A stretch of DNA of 64,000 nt from Saccharomonospora amisosensis (GTDB lineage Bacteria; Actinomycetota; Actinomycetes; Mycobacteriales; Pseudonocardiaceae). Both the position numbers and the translations under genes were made by a program. The DNA lies in the NCBI RefSeq assembly GCF_011761185.1, contig NZ_JAAOYM010000001.1:186001-250000 (forward strand), read 5' to 3'. Positions 49,094-57,340 of this stretch are shown here, in pieces. The notes under the pieces were generated by a model. It was not told the DNA's origin. It did not search any database and was given only the letters and a program-made list of their open reading frames with translations. Positions within the stretch are counted from its first letter, which is position 1; every line of letters starts with the position of its first letter.

Positions 49094-49661
49094 ATGGCTG
49101 ATCAGCGAGACCGCATGCTGCGTGGTGAGTGGTACAAGGACGGTGACCCGGTGCTGGTGCAGGAGCGGCGCCGGTGTCAGGCGTTGCTCGACCGGTTCAA
49201 CGCTACCCAAGGAGACGGGGGCGGAGCAGGAACGGCAGGGAATCCTCGCGGAGCTGCTCGGCGAGATCGGTGCGGGCTCGTGGATCATGCCGCGACTACA
49301 GTGCGACTACGGCTACCTCGTGCGGATTGGTGCCAACAGCTTCCTCAACTACGACGCCGTTCTGCTCGACTGCGCGCCCATCACCATTGGCGATGACGTG
49401 TCGGTCGGGCCAAGGGCCCAGTTCCTGACCGCGTTGCGTCCGATGGACGAGCACGAACTCCGTCGCCGACGGTGGGAGCGTGCCGAGCCGATCAGCGTTG
49501 GTGACAACGTGTGGTTCGGCGGAGGGGTCATCGTATGCGCAGGCGTAACGGCCGGCGCCAACACCGTGGTGGGTACGGGAAGTGTCGTGACACGGGATCT
49601 CCCGCCCGGGGTGTTCGCGGCGGGCAACCCTGCGCGGGTGGTGCGCCAGCTGAATCGTTGA
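49094..49661 (+). pseudogene. Maltose/galactoside O-acetyltransferase, frameshifted
   Basis: The N-terminal mac domain (MADQRDRMLRGEWYKDGDPV to RFNAT) starts at ATG 49094 in one frame; the left-handed beta-helix part (KETGAEQERQGILAELLGEIG to NPARVVRQLNR) continues in another. The frames meet at the CCC run at 49206-49208, where removing one C restores an uninterrupted protein of about 188 residues. Hexapeptide repeats such as ITIGDDVSVGPRA and ISVGDNVWFGGGVIVCAGVTAG are intact. Either the gene is recently broken or the base is a sequencing error. Intact relatives acetylate sugars such as maltose or galactosides. Confidence 0.82.
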
Positions 49662-49673
49662 GGAAAGCCCGGC

Positions 49674-50375
49674 TCACAGTTCCCATATCTCGGTGGGCCT
49701 GCTCATGCGTGCGGCCACAGACTTGACCTCCTCGGCGGCGTGGGTCTCGTCCACGTCGCCCGACACGAACACCACGGCTACCGCGGCGGCCGAGCCGTGC
49801 CCCAGCCGGACGGGCGCGGCGATCTCGGTGAGCCCGGCGTGCACCTCGCCCACCGTGCGTACGTAGCCGGTCTGCCGAGCCCACGTCACCTCGGGTCTTT
49901 CGTCCGCTCGCGCGGGCTGCGCCGACAGGATCGCCAGCCCACACGCGCCTCGGTCCATGGGCGAGCGTGCGCCCGGACGGTAGGCGATCGCCGTCCGGTG
50001 CCGAGCCGGTTCCACCGTCACCAGCGCCACTACCTCGCGTCCCTGTGGCACCGCCAGGAACGCCGTTGCCGAAACGGTATTCGCGAGCTGGCCGAGCTGG
50101 TCCTGCAACTCGGCCTGCGCTTCGCCGAGCACCGTGCGCGACAGCACCAGCAGTCCGAGTCCCAATGTGTAGCGCCCCTCGGCGGTGCGGCTGACGAGCT
50201 GGCGATCCTCCAGAGTTCGCAGGATGCGGTAAACGATCGAGCGGTGCAGCCCCGAGGCGGTGGCCAGCTCCTGACTCGATCGCGGCTGCCCGTCCGCGAG
50301 GAGGTCGAGTACGTCGAGGGCGCGGTCGAGCGTCTGCGAGCGCACGCTCGCTCTGGACGATGTTGCCTCGCTCAC
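49674..50375 (-). CDS. IclR-family regulator
   Basis: 233 residues from GTG 50375 (TTGGAG upstream). The winged helix is TLDRALDVLDLLADGQPRSSQELATASGLHRSIVYRILRTLEDRQLVSRTAEGRYTLG, and an IclR effector domain follows. It is divergent from the flavin-monooxygenase cassette with 82 bases between start codons. IclR proteins often activate aromatic or small-acid catabolic operons, which suits an oxygenase cassette. It is convergent with the broken acetyltransferase (13-base gap). Confidence 0.88.
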   Translation of the reverse strand: MSEATSSRASVRSQTLDRALDVLDLLADGQPRSSQELATASGLHRSIVYRILRTLEDRQLVSRTAEGRYTLGLGLLVLSRTVLGEAQAELQDQLGQLANTVSATAFLAVPQGREVVALVTVEPARHRTAIAYRPGARSPMDRGACGLAILSAQPARADERPEVTWARQTGYVRTVGEVHAGLTEIAAPVRLGHGSAAAVAVVFVSGDVDETHAAEEVKSVAARMSRPTEIWEL

Positions 50376-50456
50376 AATCTCCAAGCTACCTTTGCTCGTA
50401 TATAGAGCTGTCCGGTGAGTAATCTGCTCGCTATGCGATTCTTGCGGAGGAGCGCT

Positions 50457-50975
50457 GTGAGGACGAAGTCCCCGCTGCACCGCTCGACCGTCGACCCTAT
50501 CCACTTTCGCCGCACCATGGGCAGGTTCACCAGCGGAGTCACCGTGGTCACGACCGTTGCCGAGGGTGACGTCCACGGCATGACCGCCAACGGCTTTCTC
50601 TCTGTCTCGCTCGACCCGCCGCTCGTGCTGGTCTCAGTGAGCAAGACGTCTCGGATGGCGAGCCTGCTGGAACGGACCGGGCATTACGGCGTGAGCATCC
50701 TGACCGAGCAGCAACGCCCGCACTCGCGGCACTTCGCCGGTAACCCGGTACCCGGCTTACAGCCTGAGTTCGATCTAGTCGACGGGTCCGCGTTCCTGCG
50801 CGGCTCGATGGCCCAGATCGGCTGCGACGTGGTGGACACCCATGACGCTGGTGATCACCTGCTGTACGTCGGCCATGTCAAACACCTCGACTACAGCGAC
50901 GCGACTCCACTGGTGTTCTTCACCGGCGACTACCGGGCACTGGACAGCGACGCCGACAACCTCTACACACACTGA
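50457..50975 (+). CDS. Flavin reductase (HpaC/StyB-like)
   Basis: 172 residues from GTG 50457, five bases after GGAGGAGC. The protein is the small FMN/FAD-reductase split-barrel: FRRTMGRFTSGVTVVTTVAEGDVHGMTANGFLSVSLDPPLVLVSVSK, with the usual GVSILTEQQ and FTGDYRAL. It should supply free reduced flavin, using NADH, to the monooxygenase whose gene begins 20 bases downstream. Confidence 0.9.
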   Translation: MRTKSPLHRSTVDPIHFRRTMGRFTSGVTVVTTVAEGDVHGMTANGFLSVSLDPPLVLVSVSKTSRMASLLERTGHYGVSILTEQQRPHSRHFAGNPVPGLQPEFDLVDGSAFLRGSMAQIGCDVVDTHDAGDHLLYVGHVKHLDYSDATPLVFFTGDYRALDSDADNLYTH

Positions 50976-50995
50976 ACTGGGACAAGGAGCCACTA

Positions 50996-52222
50996 ATGGA
51001 AGGGATCGGGATCGTAGGCGCGGGCGTCGCAGGGTTGCATCTGGGCCTGCTGTTGCGCGGGCACGGCGTGCCCGTGACGATCTACAGCGATCGCACGGCA
51101 GAGCAGTTGGCCGGTGGTCGGATTCCTAATACCGTCGCCCACCACCATGCCACCGTCGAGCGGGAGCGACTGCTCGGCGTGGATCACTGGGACATCGAGG
51201 AGTACGGGTACTTCGGCCACCACCACTACATCGGCGGGCCGCAGCCGCTCCGCTTCCCTGGCTTTTTCGCCGCGCCGTCCCGTGCCCTCGACTACCGGAT
51301 CTACCTACCCAGACTGCTTTCGGATTTCGTCGAGCGTGGCGGCGAGTTCGAAGTGCGTCCGGTGCAGGCGGTCGACGTGGAGGAACTGTCGCAGCGGCAC
51401 GACCTGGTGGTGATAGCCACCGGCCGAGGCAGCATGGGCGCGATGTTCCCGCGCAGGGCTGACAAGTCTCCGTACGACACGCCGCAGCGCAAGCTGTGCG
51501 GCGGTCTCTACGAAGGGGTGGCGCACTCCGAACCGAAGGGCGTCACGATGAGTATCTCGCCTGGGCACGGTGAGTTGCTCGCGATCCCGATGTACTCCTT
51601 CGCGGGCCACGTCACCGCGTTGCTGTTCGAGGCGGTTCCCGGCGGCGAGTTCGAGGTGCTGACCGCGACCAGGTACGACGACGACCCAGCCACGTTCGAG
51701 AAGCTGGTGCTCAAGACCATTTCGGAGCACCACCCGACGATCTTCGAGCGGATCGACCCCGCCGCCTTCCGGTTGACCGGGCCGCAGGACCTGCTCCAGG
51801 GTGCCGTGGTGCCCTCCGTGCGGGAGGACTACACCCGGCTGCCCAACGGGCGCTACGTCGTCGCGGTCGGTGACGTCCACACGGTGGTGGACCCGGTCAT
51901 CGGCCAGGGGGCCAACTCGGCCTCGTACTCGGCATGGGAACTGGGGCAGACGATCCTGGAGGACCAGAACTTCGACGAGCGCTTCTGCAAGAAGGTGGCA
52001 CGCCGCAGGGAAGATCGGGTGCATGCGGTGTCGGACTGGACGAATCTGATGATCCGTACGCCGCCGCCTCCGCACCTGCTGGAACTGCTCGGCGCGATGT
52101 CGCAGAACCAGGCCATCGCGGACACGTTCACGGACAACTTCAGCTACCCGGAGCGCCAGTGGGACATCCTGGCCACCCCCGAGCGCACCAGGAACTTCCT
52201 CACCGGTCACGGCATGAGTTGA
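50996..52222 (+). CDS. Styrene/indole monooxygenase-type flavoprotein (StyA-like)
   Basis: 408 residues. A Rossmann FAD site, GIVGAGVAGLHLGLLLRGHG, opens the protein, and VGDVHTVVDPVIGQGANSASYSAWELG forms the second FAD contact. The NADPH-binding site of one-component hydroxylases is missing, as in group E flavoprotein monooxygenases, which use a separate reductase. Enzymes of this group epoxidise styrene and oxidise indole to indigo-like dyes. The adjacent reductase and EthD genes support a two-component oxygenase. Native substrate unknown; downstream styrene-pathway genes are absent. Confidence 0.88.
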   Translation: MEGIGIVGAGVAGLHLGLLLRGHGVPVTIYSDRTAEQLAGGRIPNTVAHHHATVERERLLGVDHWDIEEYGYFGHHHYIGGPQPLRFPGFFAAPSRALDYRIYLPRLLSDFVERGGEFEVRPVQAVDVEELSQRHDLVVIATGRGSMGAMFPRRADKSPYDTPQRKLCGGLYEGVAHSEPKGVTMSISPGHGELLAIPMYSFAGHVTALLFEAVPGGEFEVLTATRYDDDPATFEKLVLKTISEHHPTIFERIDPAAFRLTGPQDLLQGAVVPSVREDYTRLPNGRYVVAVGDVHTVVDPVIGQGANSASYSAWELGQTILEDQNFDERFCKKVARRREDRVHAVSDWTNLMIRTPPPPHLLELLGAMSQNQAIADTFTDNFSYPERQWDILATPERTRNFLTGHGMS

Positions 52223-52234
52223 AAGGAGACCGGG

Positions 52235-52540
52235 ATGCACAAGATGGTCGTCCTCTACCACCCGCCCACCGATCCCGAGGTTTTCAAGCAGCATTATCTC
52301 GGTACGCATATCCCGCTGGTGGAGCAACTACCCGGCCTGCTGTCGATGCGATACACCTTCGATGTGCGGACGGCGGGCCACGAACCCGGATTCTTCGCGG
52401 TGTTCGAGGGTGAGTTCGCCGACGCCGACGCGATGCGTGCAGCGCTGGCTTCACCGCAGGGGCAGGCCGTTTCGGCCGACGTGCCCAAGTACGCGACGGG
52501 CGGGGCGATCATCCTGGACTATCCCGTCGACGGCAGCTGA
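52235..52540 (+). CDS. EthD-family protein
   Basis: 101 residues from ATG 52235, following GGAG; it lies 12 bases after the oxygenase. It is a ferredoxin-like dimeric barrel (EthD fold): MVVLYHPPTDPEVFKQHYLGTHIPLVEQLPGLLSMRY. EthD proteins accompany oxygenases and are thought to stabilise or assist them; some decompose unstable products. It is the last gene of the three-gene cassette. Confidence 0.87.
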   Translation: MHKMVVLYHPPTDPEVFKQHYLGTHIPLVEQLPGLLSMRYTFDVRTAGHEPGFFAVFEGEFADADAMRAALASPQGQAVSADVPKYATGGAIILDYPVDGS

Positions 52541-52549
52541 GCGGCCAAC

Positions 52550-52610
52550 CGCAGAACTCGCGGGCGAGAACGCAGAACTCGCGGGCGGGAGCGGGGGACT
52601 CGCGGGTCAG
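52550..52610. repeat. Dispersed intergenic repeat, copy B
   Basis: Three units of the same 20-base family as at 18140-18218, (GCAGAACTCGCGGGCG...), lie between the convergent EthD and LacI genes; the last overlaps the LacI stop by a few bases. Confidence 0.75.
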
Positions 52611-53614
52611 GGGGTGGTGGACTCCCTGACCACCAGTTCAGGTTTGAACATGACCTGTTGGTGTGCGTGGGTTTCGGGGTGGTCGCACTCCTCCACCAGT
52701 AGCTGTGCGGCGGCTCTGCCGATCTGTTGCGTCGGCTGGCTGATCGAGGTGAGCGGCACGGCGGCGTCGGCGGCGAACTCGATGTCGTCGTAGCCGACGA
52801 TGGCAAGGTCCCTCGGCACCCGGCGGCCGGCGCTCAGCGCCGCGCGCAGCACACCGAGCGCCATCAGGTCGTTGGCGCAGAACGCCGCCGTGGTGTGGTC
52901 GCCTTCGGCGAACCTGGCGCGTGCGACCTCGTGTGCGAGGCGGGCGTTCATCGCGGGCGCCTCCACCACGTCGATCGCGCTGTCCGGGTCGAGGCCGGCC
53001 GAAGCGACGGCATGGTGCAACCCCTGCAACCGGTCGGAACACTGCCGCAGCGTGAGCGGGCCGCTGAAGTAGGTGATCCGCTCGTGGCCGAGTTCGGTGA
53101 GGTGGTTGCCCGCCAGTTGCCCGCCGATCACGTCGTCCACCGCGACCGAGCAGCAGTTCACCCTCGGGTCGTGCCGGTCGACCAGCACGGTGGGCGTGCC
53201 CCGCTTGCGCAGTGCGTCCAGCCGTTTCGAACTGACCTCGATCGGTGTGATGAGCACACCCCGTACCCGCTGCTCCTCGAGCACCTGCAGGTAGCGGTCC
53301 TCGCGTGCCGCCTGGTCGTCGGAGTCGCACAGCACCACCGCGTAGCCGAGTTCGTCGGCGACCTCTTCCACGCCCTTGGCCACGTAGTGGAAGAACGGGT
53401 TGGCCATGTCGAGCACGATGAGGCCGATCGAGCGACTTGTGCCCGCCCGCAGTTGCGCGGCTGAGGAGTTGCGCACGAACCCGAGCTCGGAGATCGCCGC
53501 CAGCACGGTTTGCCTCGTGCTTTCCGACACCCGCTCCGGGCGGTTGAGCACATTGGACACCGTTCCCACGGAGACGCCCGCCCGCTCGGCGACGTCCTTG
53601 ATGCTCGGAGACAT
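52607..53614 (-). CDS. LacI-family repressor of the rhamnose operon
   Basis: 335 residues. The N-terminus is the LacI headpiece (SIKDVAERAGVSVGTVSNVLNRPERVSESTRQTVLAAISELGF), followed by the periplasmic-binding-like sensor (GLIVLDMANPFFHYVAKGVEEVADELGY to SITSISQPTQQIGRAAAQLLVEE). It is divergent from the rhamnose operon, and a TGAAACGTTTCA operator stands in the operon's promoter region, with an imperfect copy 20 bases ahead of this gene. L-rhamnose or a breakdown product is the probable inducer. Confidence 0.9.
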   Translation of the reverse strand: MSPSIKDVAERAGVSVGTVSNVLNRPERVSESTRQTVLAAISELGFVRNSSAAQLRAGTSRSIGLIVLDMANPFFHYVAKGVEEVADELGYAVVLCDSDDQAAREDRYLQVLEEQRVRGVLITPIEVSSKRLDALRKRGTPTVLVDRHDPRVNCCSVAVDDVIGGQLAGNHLTELGHERITYFSGPLTLRQCSDRLQGLHHAVASAGLDPDSAIDVVEAPAMNARLAHEVARARFAEGDHTTAAFCANDLMALGVLRAALSAGRRVPRDLAIVGYDDIEFAADAAVPLTSISQPTQQIGRAAAQLLVEECDHPETHAHQQVMFKPELVVRESTTP

Positions 53615-53633
53615 ACCGCGACTCCCACTTCCG

Positions 53634-53645
53634 TGAAACGTCTCA
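53634..53645. promoter_or_regulatory. LacI-type operator (imperfect) near the repressor gene
   Basis: TGAAACGTCTCA differs from a perfect dyad by one base and lies 20 bases upstream of the repressor start, suggesting autoregulation. Confidence 0.6.
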
Positions 53646-53744
53646 ACCCAGGAAGCCTACATCGGCGCTCCTCGGGCTAGATGCACGCTAACACAGGGGT
53701 TGACGTATGGCTCTCACTGGCCTAATTTGAGCGCCACTCGTGAA

Positions 53745-53756
53745 TGAAACGTTTCA
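53745..53756. promoter_or_regulatory. LacI-type operator of the rhamnose operon
   Basis: TGAAACGTTTCA is a perfect 12-bp dyad, 27 bases upstream of the ATPase start at 53783. It is the typical LacI/GalR half-site arrangement with central CG. Confidence 0.75.
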
Positions 53757-53782
53757 CGATCTCCAACGAGGGAGGGTGGCCC

Positions 53783-55300
53783 GTGGAAACACCGGAGCAC
53801 TCGCCCCCGCCGCTGCTCGAACTCGCCGACGTCACGAAGTCGTTCCAGGCGGTTCGGGCGCTGCGCGGGGTGTCGCTCACACTGCGCGCGGGAGAGGTGC
53901 ACGCGCTCGCGGGCGAGAACGGGGCTGGCAAGTCCACAGTGGTCCGCATCATCGGCGGCGAACACCAGCCCGACAGCGGCGAAGTGCTGCTCGACGGCGA
54001 ACCGGTACGGTTCGGGGGCCCCCGCGACGCGCAGCAGGCGGGTGTGGCGGTGATCCACCAGGAGCCGATCCAGTTTCCCGACCTCTCGGTGGCCGAGAAC
54101 GTCTTCATGGGCCGCCAACCGCTGCGTCCTGGCAGGCGCATCGACCGCCGCGAGATGCGGCGCAGGGCACGCGAGGTGTTCGACCTGCTCGGCGTCCCGA
54201 TCGATCCTGCCAGGCAAACCAGCGGCCTTTCCATCGCCGACCAGCAGATCCTCGAGATCGCCAAGGCGCTGGTGGCCGACGCGCGCACCATCGTGATGGA
54301 CGAGCCGACCGCGGCACTTTCGGCGGTAGAGGCGCAGCGGCTGTTCCGGGTGGCGCGCGGCCTCGCCGAGCGCGGTGCGGCGCTGCTTTTCATCTCGCAT
54401 CGGCTGGACGAGATGTACGCGCTCTGCGACCGGGTCACGGTGCTGCGCGACGGCTGCCTCGTCGCGACCTCGGCGATGGACGAGATCGACCACGACACCC
54501 TGGTGCGGCAGATGGTGGGGCGGTCGGTGGAACAACTCTTTCCCAAGCGCGACACGCTGATCGGCGAAGAGGTGCTCGTCGTCGAGAACCTCACCCGAGC
54601 CGGGGTGTTTCGGGACGTGTCCTTCTCCGTCCGGCGCGGCGAGATCGTCGGGCTCGCGGGGCTGGTCGGTTCCGGCCGCTCCGAGGTAGCCCGCGCGATC
54701 TTCGGGGTGGACGAACGCGACGGCGGGAACGTGTCGGTCAACGCGGAGCCGCTGCCCCCCGGTAACCCGCGTGCGGCGATCGAGCGCGGCCTCGCGCTGG
54801 TGCCCGAGGACCGCAGGGAACAGGGCTTGGTGCTGGAACTGTCGATCGAGCGCAACACCAGCCTCGCGCGGTTGCGGCAGGTGTCCCCGGCGGGCGTCAC
54901 AAGGCCCTCGCTCGAACATGAGCTCGCGGCCCGCTGGGGTGAGCGGCTCTCGTTGAAGTACGGCAGGCTTTCCGACCCCGCCGCGACACTTTCCGGGGGC
55001 AACCAGCAGAAGGTCGTGCTGGGCAAGTGGCTGGCGACGGAGCCGTCGGTGCTCATCGTCGACGAACCAACGCGCGGCATCGACATCGGCGCCAAGGTCG
55101 AGGTGCATGCGCTGCTTTCCGACCTCGCCGCGCAGGGCATCGCCGTGCTGTTGATCTCCTCGGAACTGCCCGAGGTGCTCGGCATGGCGGACCGGGTGCT
55201 AGTCATGCACGAGGGGCGGATCACCGCGGAACTTTCGAGGCAGGAAGCCACGGAAGAGTCGGTCATGTACGCCGCGACCGGGAACGGGACGGCGGCATGA
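53783..55300 (+). CDS. Sugar ABC importer ATPase (RbsA/RhaT type)
   Basis: 505 residues from GTG 53783, set by GGGAGGG upstream; ATG 53744 would start inside the operator. Two nucleotide-binding domains in tandem follow: the first with GENGAGKST and LSIADQQILEIAKAL, the second with the degenerate Walker A GLVGSGRSE and a full signature LSGGNQQKVVLGKWLA with Walker B VLIVDEPTRGID. The layout is that of carbohydrate-uptake ATPases of the RbsA kind. Operon position with rha genes points to L-rhamnose as substrate. Its stop overlaps the next start (ATGA). Confidence 0.93.
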   Translation: METPEHSPPPLLELADVTKSFQAVRALRGVSLTLRAGEVHALAGENGAGKSTVVRIIGGEHQPDSGEVLLDGEPVRFGGPRDAQQAGVAVIHQEPIQFPDLSVAENVFMGRQPLRPGRRIDRREMRRRAREVFDLLGVPIDPARQTSGLSIADQQILEIAKALVADARTIVMDEPTAALSAVEAQRLFRVARGLAERGAALLFISHRLDEMYALCDRVTVLRDGCLVATSAMDEIDHDTLVRQMVGRSVEQLFPKRDTLIGEEVLVVENLTRAGVFRDVSFSVRRGEIVGLAGLVGSGRSEVARAIFGVDERDGGNVSVNAEPLPPGNPRAAIERGLALVPEDRREQGLVLELSIERNTSLARLRQVSPAGVTRPSLEHELAARWGERLSLKYGRLSDPAATLSGGNQQKVVLGKWLATEPSVLIVDEPTRGIDIGAKVEVHALLSDLAAQGIAVLLISSELPEVLGMADRVLVMHEGRITAELSRQEATEESVMYAATGNGTAA

Positions 55301-56298
55301 ACCGCCTGCAGTCGTTGCTCTCCGGGCGTGAGCTGAGCATCGTCGGCGCACTGGTCGCCGTGGTCGCGGTGACGACCGTGGTCAACCCGTCGTTCCTGAA
55401 CGCGCAGGGTGTGCACGACCTCTTTCTCAACGCCTCGATCATCGCGCTGCTCGCCATCGGGCAGACGCTGCTGGTGATCACCAGGAACATCGACCTCTCG
55501 GTCGGGTCGGTGATGGGGCTGACCGCGTACCTGTCGGGTCAGCTGTTCATCGCCGACCAGGAGACGCCGACGGTCCTCGTGATGCTGGCAGGGGTGGCGC
55601 TCGGCGCGGCATGCGGCGCTTTCAACGGTGCGCTCGTCGCTATCGCCAAGGTGCCCGCGCTCGTGGTGACGCTGGGTACGCTCTACGTCTTCCGTGGCAT
55701 CGACTACGGCTGGGCGAGCGCGACGGGAGTGCACCAGATCAACGCCGCCCAGATGTCGCCGGACTTCCTCGCCTTCGGCAGCGGATCGATACTCGGCATC
55801 CCTCACCTGTCGCTGATCGCGTTGGTCGCGCTGGTGATCGCCGGATACGCGCTGCACAACTGGCGGTCCGGCCGAGACCTCTACGCCATCGGGTCCAATC
55901 CGGACGCCGCTCGGCTCGCGGGCATACCCGCGGGGCGGCGGGTGTTCACCGCGTTCGTCGTCTCCGGTGCGCTGGTCGGCCTGGCGGGCGTGCTGCATGC
56001 CTCCTACTTCGGCACCATCAACGCCTCCGTCGGCACGGGCAAGGAGCTGGCGGTCGTCGCGGCCGTCGTGGTCGGCGGTGTCGCCATCTTCGGGGGCAGC
56101 GGCACCGTGCTCGGTGCCGTGCTCGGCGCCCTGCTGCTGACCACCATCACGAGTGCGCTTCCGATTCTGGGTGTGCCCGCCTTCTGGCAGCGGGCGGTGG
56201 ACGGTGCCGCGTTGCTGCTGGCCATCTCCCTCGACCGGGCCGTGCAGCTGCGGCTCGCCGAGCGGCTGAGGAAGGAACGGAGCGTGCGCCGTGCGTGA
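55297..56298 (+). CDS. Sugar ABC importer permease 1 (RbsC-like)
   Basis: 333 residues from ATG 55297, inside the ATGA overlap with the ATPase. About eight to nine hydrophobic segments are seen, with the conserved ARLAGIPAGRRVFTAFVVSGALVGLAGVL region contacting the ATPase. Two permeases are encoded, as in AI-2 and rhamnose importers, so the channel is probably a heterodimer. Confidence 0.92.
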   Translation: MNRLQSLLSGRELSIVGALVAVVAVTTVVNPSFLNAQGVHDLFLNASIIALLAIGQTLLVITRNIDLSVGSVMGLTAYLSGQLFIADQETPTVLVMLAGVALGAACGAFNGALVAIAKVPALVVTLGTLYVFRGIDYGWASATGVHQINAAQMSPDFLAFGSGSILGIPHLSLIALVALVIAGYALHNWRSGRDLYAIGSNPDAARLAGIPAGRRVFTAFVVSGALVGLAGVLHASYFGTINASVGTGKELAVVAAVVVGGVAIFGGSGTVLGAVLGALLLTTITSALPILGVPAFWQRAVDGAALLLAISLDRAVQLRLAERLRKERSVRRA

Positions 56299-57340
56299 AA
56301 AGATCCTGCGCTGGGAGTCGATCCTGCTGCTGCTGGTCGTCGCCGTGTTCGCATGGGGCTGGCAGAGCACGCCCGGCTTCGCCGAGGCCGACAATCTCAG
56401 CTTCCTGTTGCTGGACTACACCGAGGTCGCGCTGCTGGCGCTGGCGTTGTTGCCGATCATCCTGACCGGTCAGATCGACCTCTCGGTGGCTTCCATCCTC
56501 GGCTTCTGCTCGGCGCTGACCGGCGTGCTGTGGAACGCGGGCATGGCGTTCGAGACGATCGTGCCGCTGGTGCTGCTGGCGGGTGCCGTGCTGGGCTCGC
56601 TGAACGCCGCGCTGATCGTCAGGTTCGGCCTGCCGGCGCTCGCCGTCACGATCGGCACGCTCGGGCTGTATCGCGGGCTGGCTTACATCGTGCTCGGCGA
56701 CGGCGCGGTGACCGGCTTCCCGGATTCCTACCGTCCATTCGCGACCGACACGGTGGCGGGCTCGTTCCTGCCCTACGCGACGTTGCTGGTGCTCGTCGTG
56801 GCCGCACTCGCCGCGGTGGTCGTGCACCACACGCCGATCGGCCGCTCCCTCTATGCGATCGGTCTCGGCGAGCAGACCGCGCGGTTTTCCGGCATCCGGG
56901 TTGATCGGCTCAAGTTCACCCTCTACATCGTCTCCGGCGTGCTGTGCGCCATCGCCTCGCTCGTCTACACCCTGCGCTACAACAGCGCGCGGGCCGACAA
57001 CGCCTACGGCATGGAGCTGATCGCGGTCGCCGCCGTGCTGCTCGGCGGCGTGTCGATCTTCGGAGGGCGCGGCACGGTCGTCGGTGTCGGCAGCGCGCTG
57101 CTGCTCATGGCCGGGCTGCGAAACGTGCTGTTCCTCAACGACGTCACCAACGAGATTCAGAACGTGATCAACGGCCTGCTGCTGATCATCTCAGTGCTGG
57201 TGCCGGTGGTCGCGGGCCTGCTGCGCAGGCGGCGCCACCCCGTCGCCGCCGCGGCGACCGAACAACCCCCACAACAGACCCTGCCAGACCCCGTGGCGGC
57301 CTCCACCGCACACGGTTCCCCCGAGGAGGACCAAAGATGA
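56291..57340 (+). CDS. Sugar ABC importer permease 2 (RbsC-like)
   Basis: 349 residues from GTG 56291, overlapping permease 1 by eight bases. The pattern of membrane helices is the same, including the ARFSGIRVDRLKFTLYIVSGVLCAIASLVYTLRY motif. It forms the second half of the channel. The C-terminal tail (about 35 residues, Pro/Ala-rich) is cytoplasmic. Its stop overlaps the start of the binding-protein gene (ATGA). Confidence 0.92.
   Translation: MREKILRWESILLLLVVAVFAWGWQSTPGFAEADNLSFLLLDYTEVALLALALLPIILTGQIDLSVASILGFCSALTGVLWNAGMAFETIVPLVLLAGAVLGSLNAALIVRFGLPALAVTIGTLGLYRGLAYIVLGDGAVTGFPDSYRPFATDTVAGSFLPYATLLVLVVAALAAVVVHHTPIGRSLYAIGLGEQTARFSGIRVDRLKFTLYIVSGVLCAIASLVYTLRYNSARADNAYGMELIAVAAVLLGGVSIFGGRGTVVGVGSALLLMAGLRNVLFLNDVTNEIQNVINGLLLIISVLVPVVAGLLRRRRHPVAAAATEQPPQQTLPDPVAASTAHGSPEEDQR

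Noticed and set aside
53722-56394. An 890-codon minus-strand frame over the sugar importer genes
   Set aside because: Antisense shadow with Ser/Arg-rich composition; the plus strand holds the clear ABC ATPase and permease.
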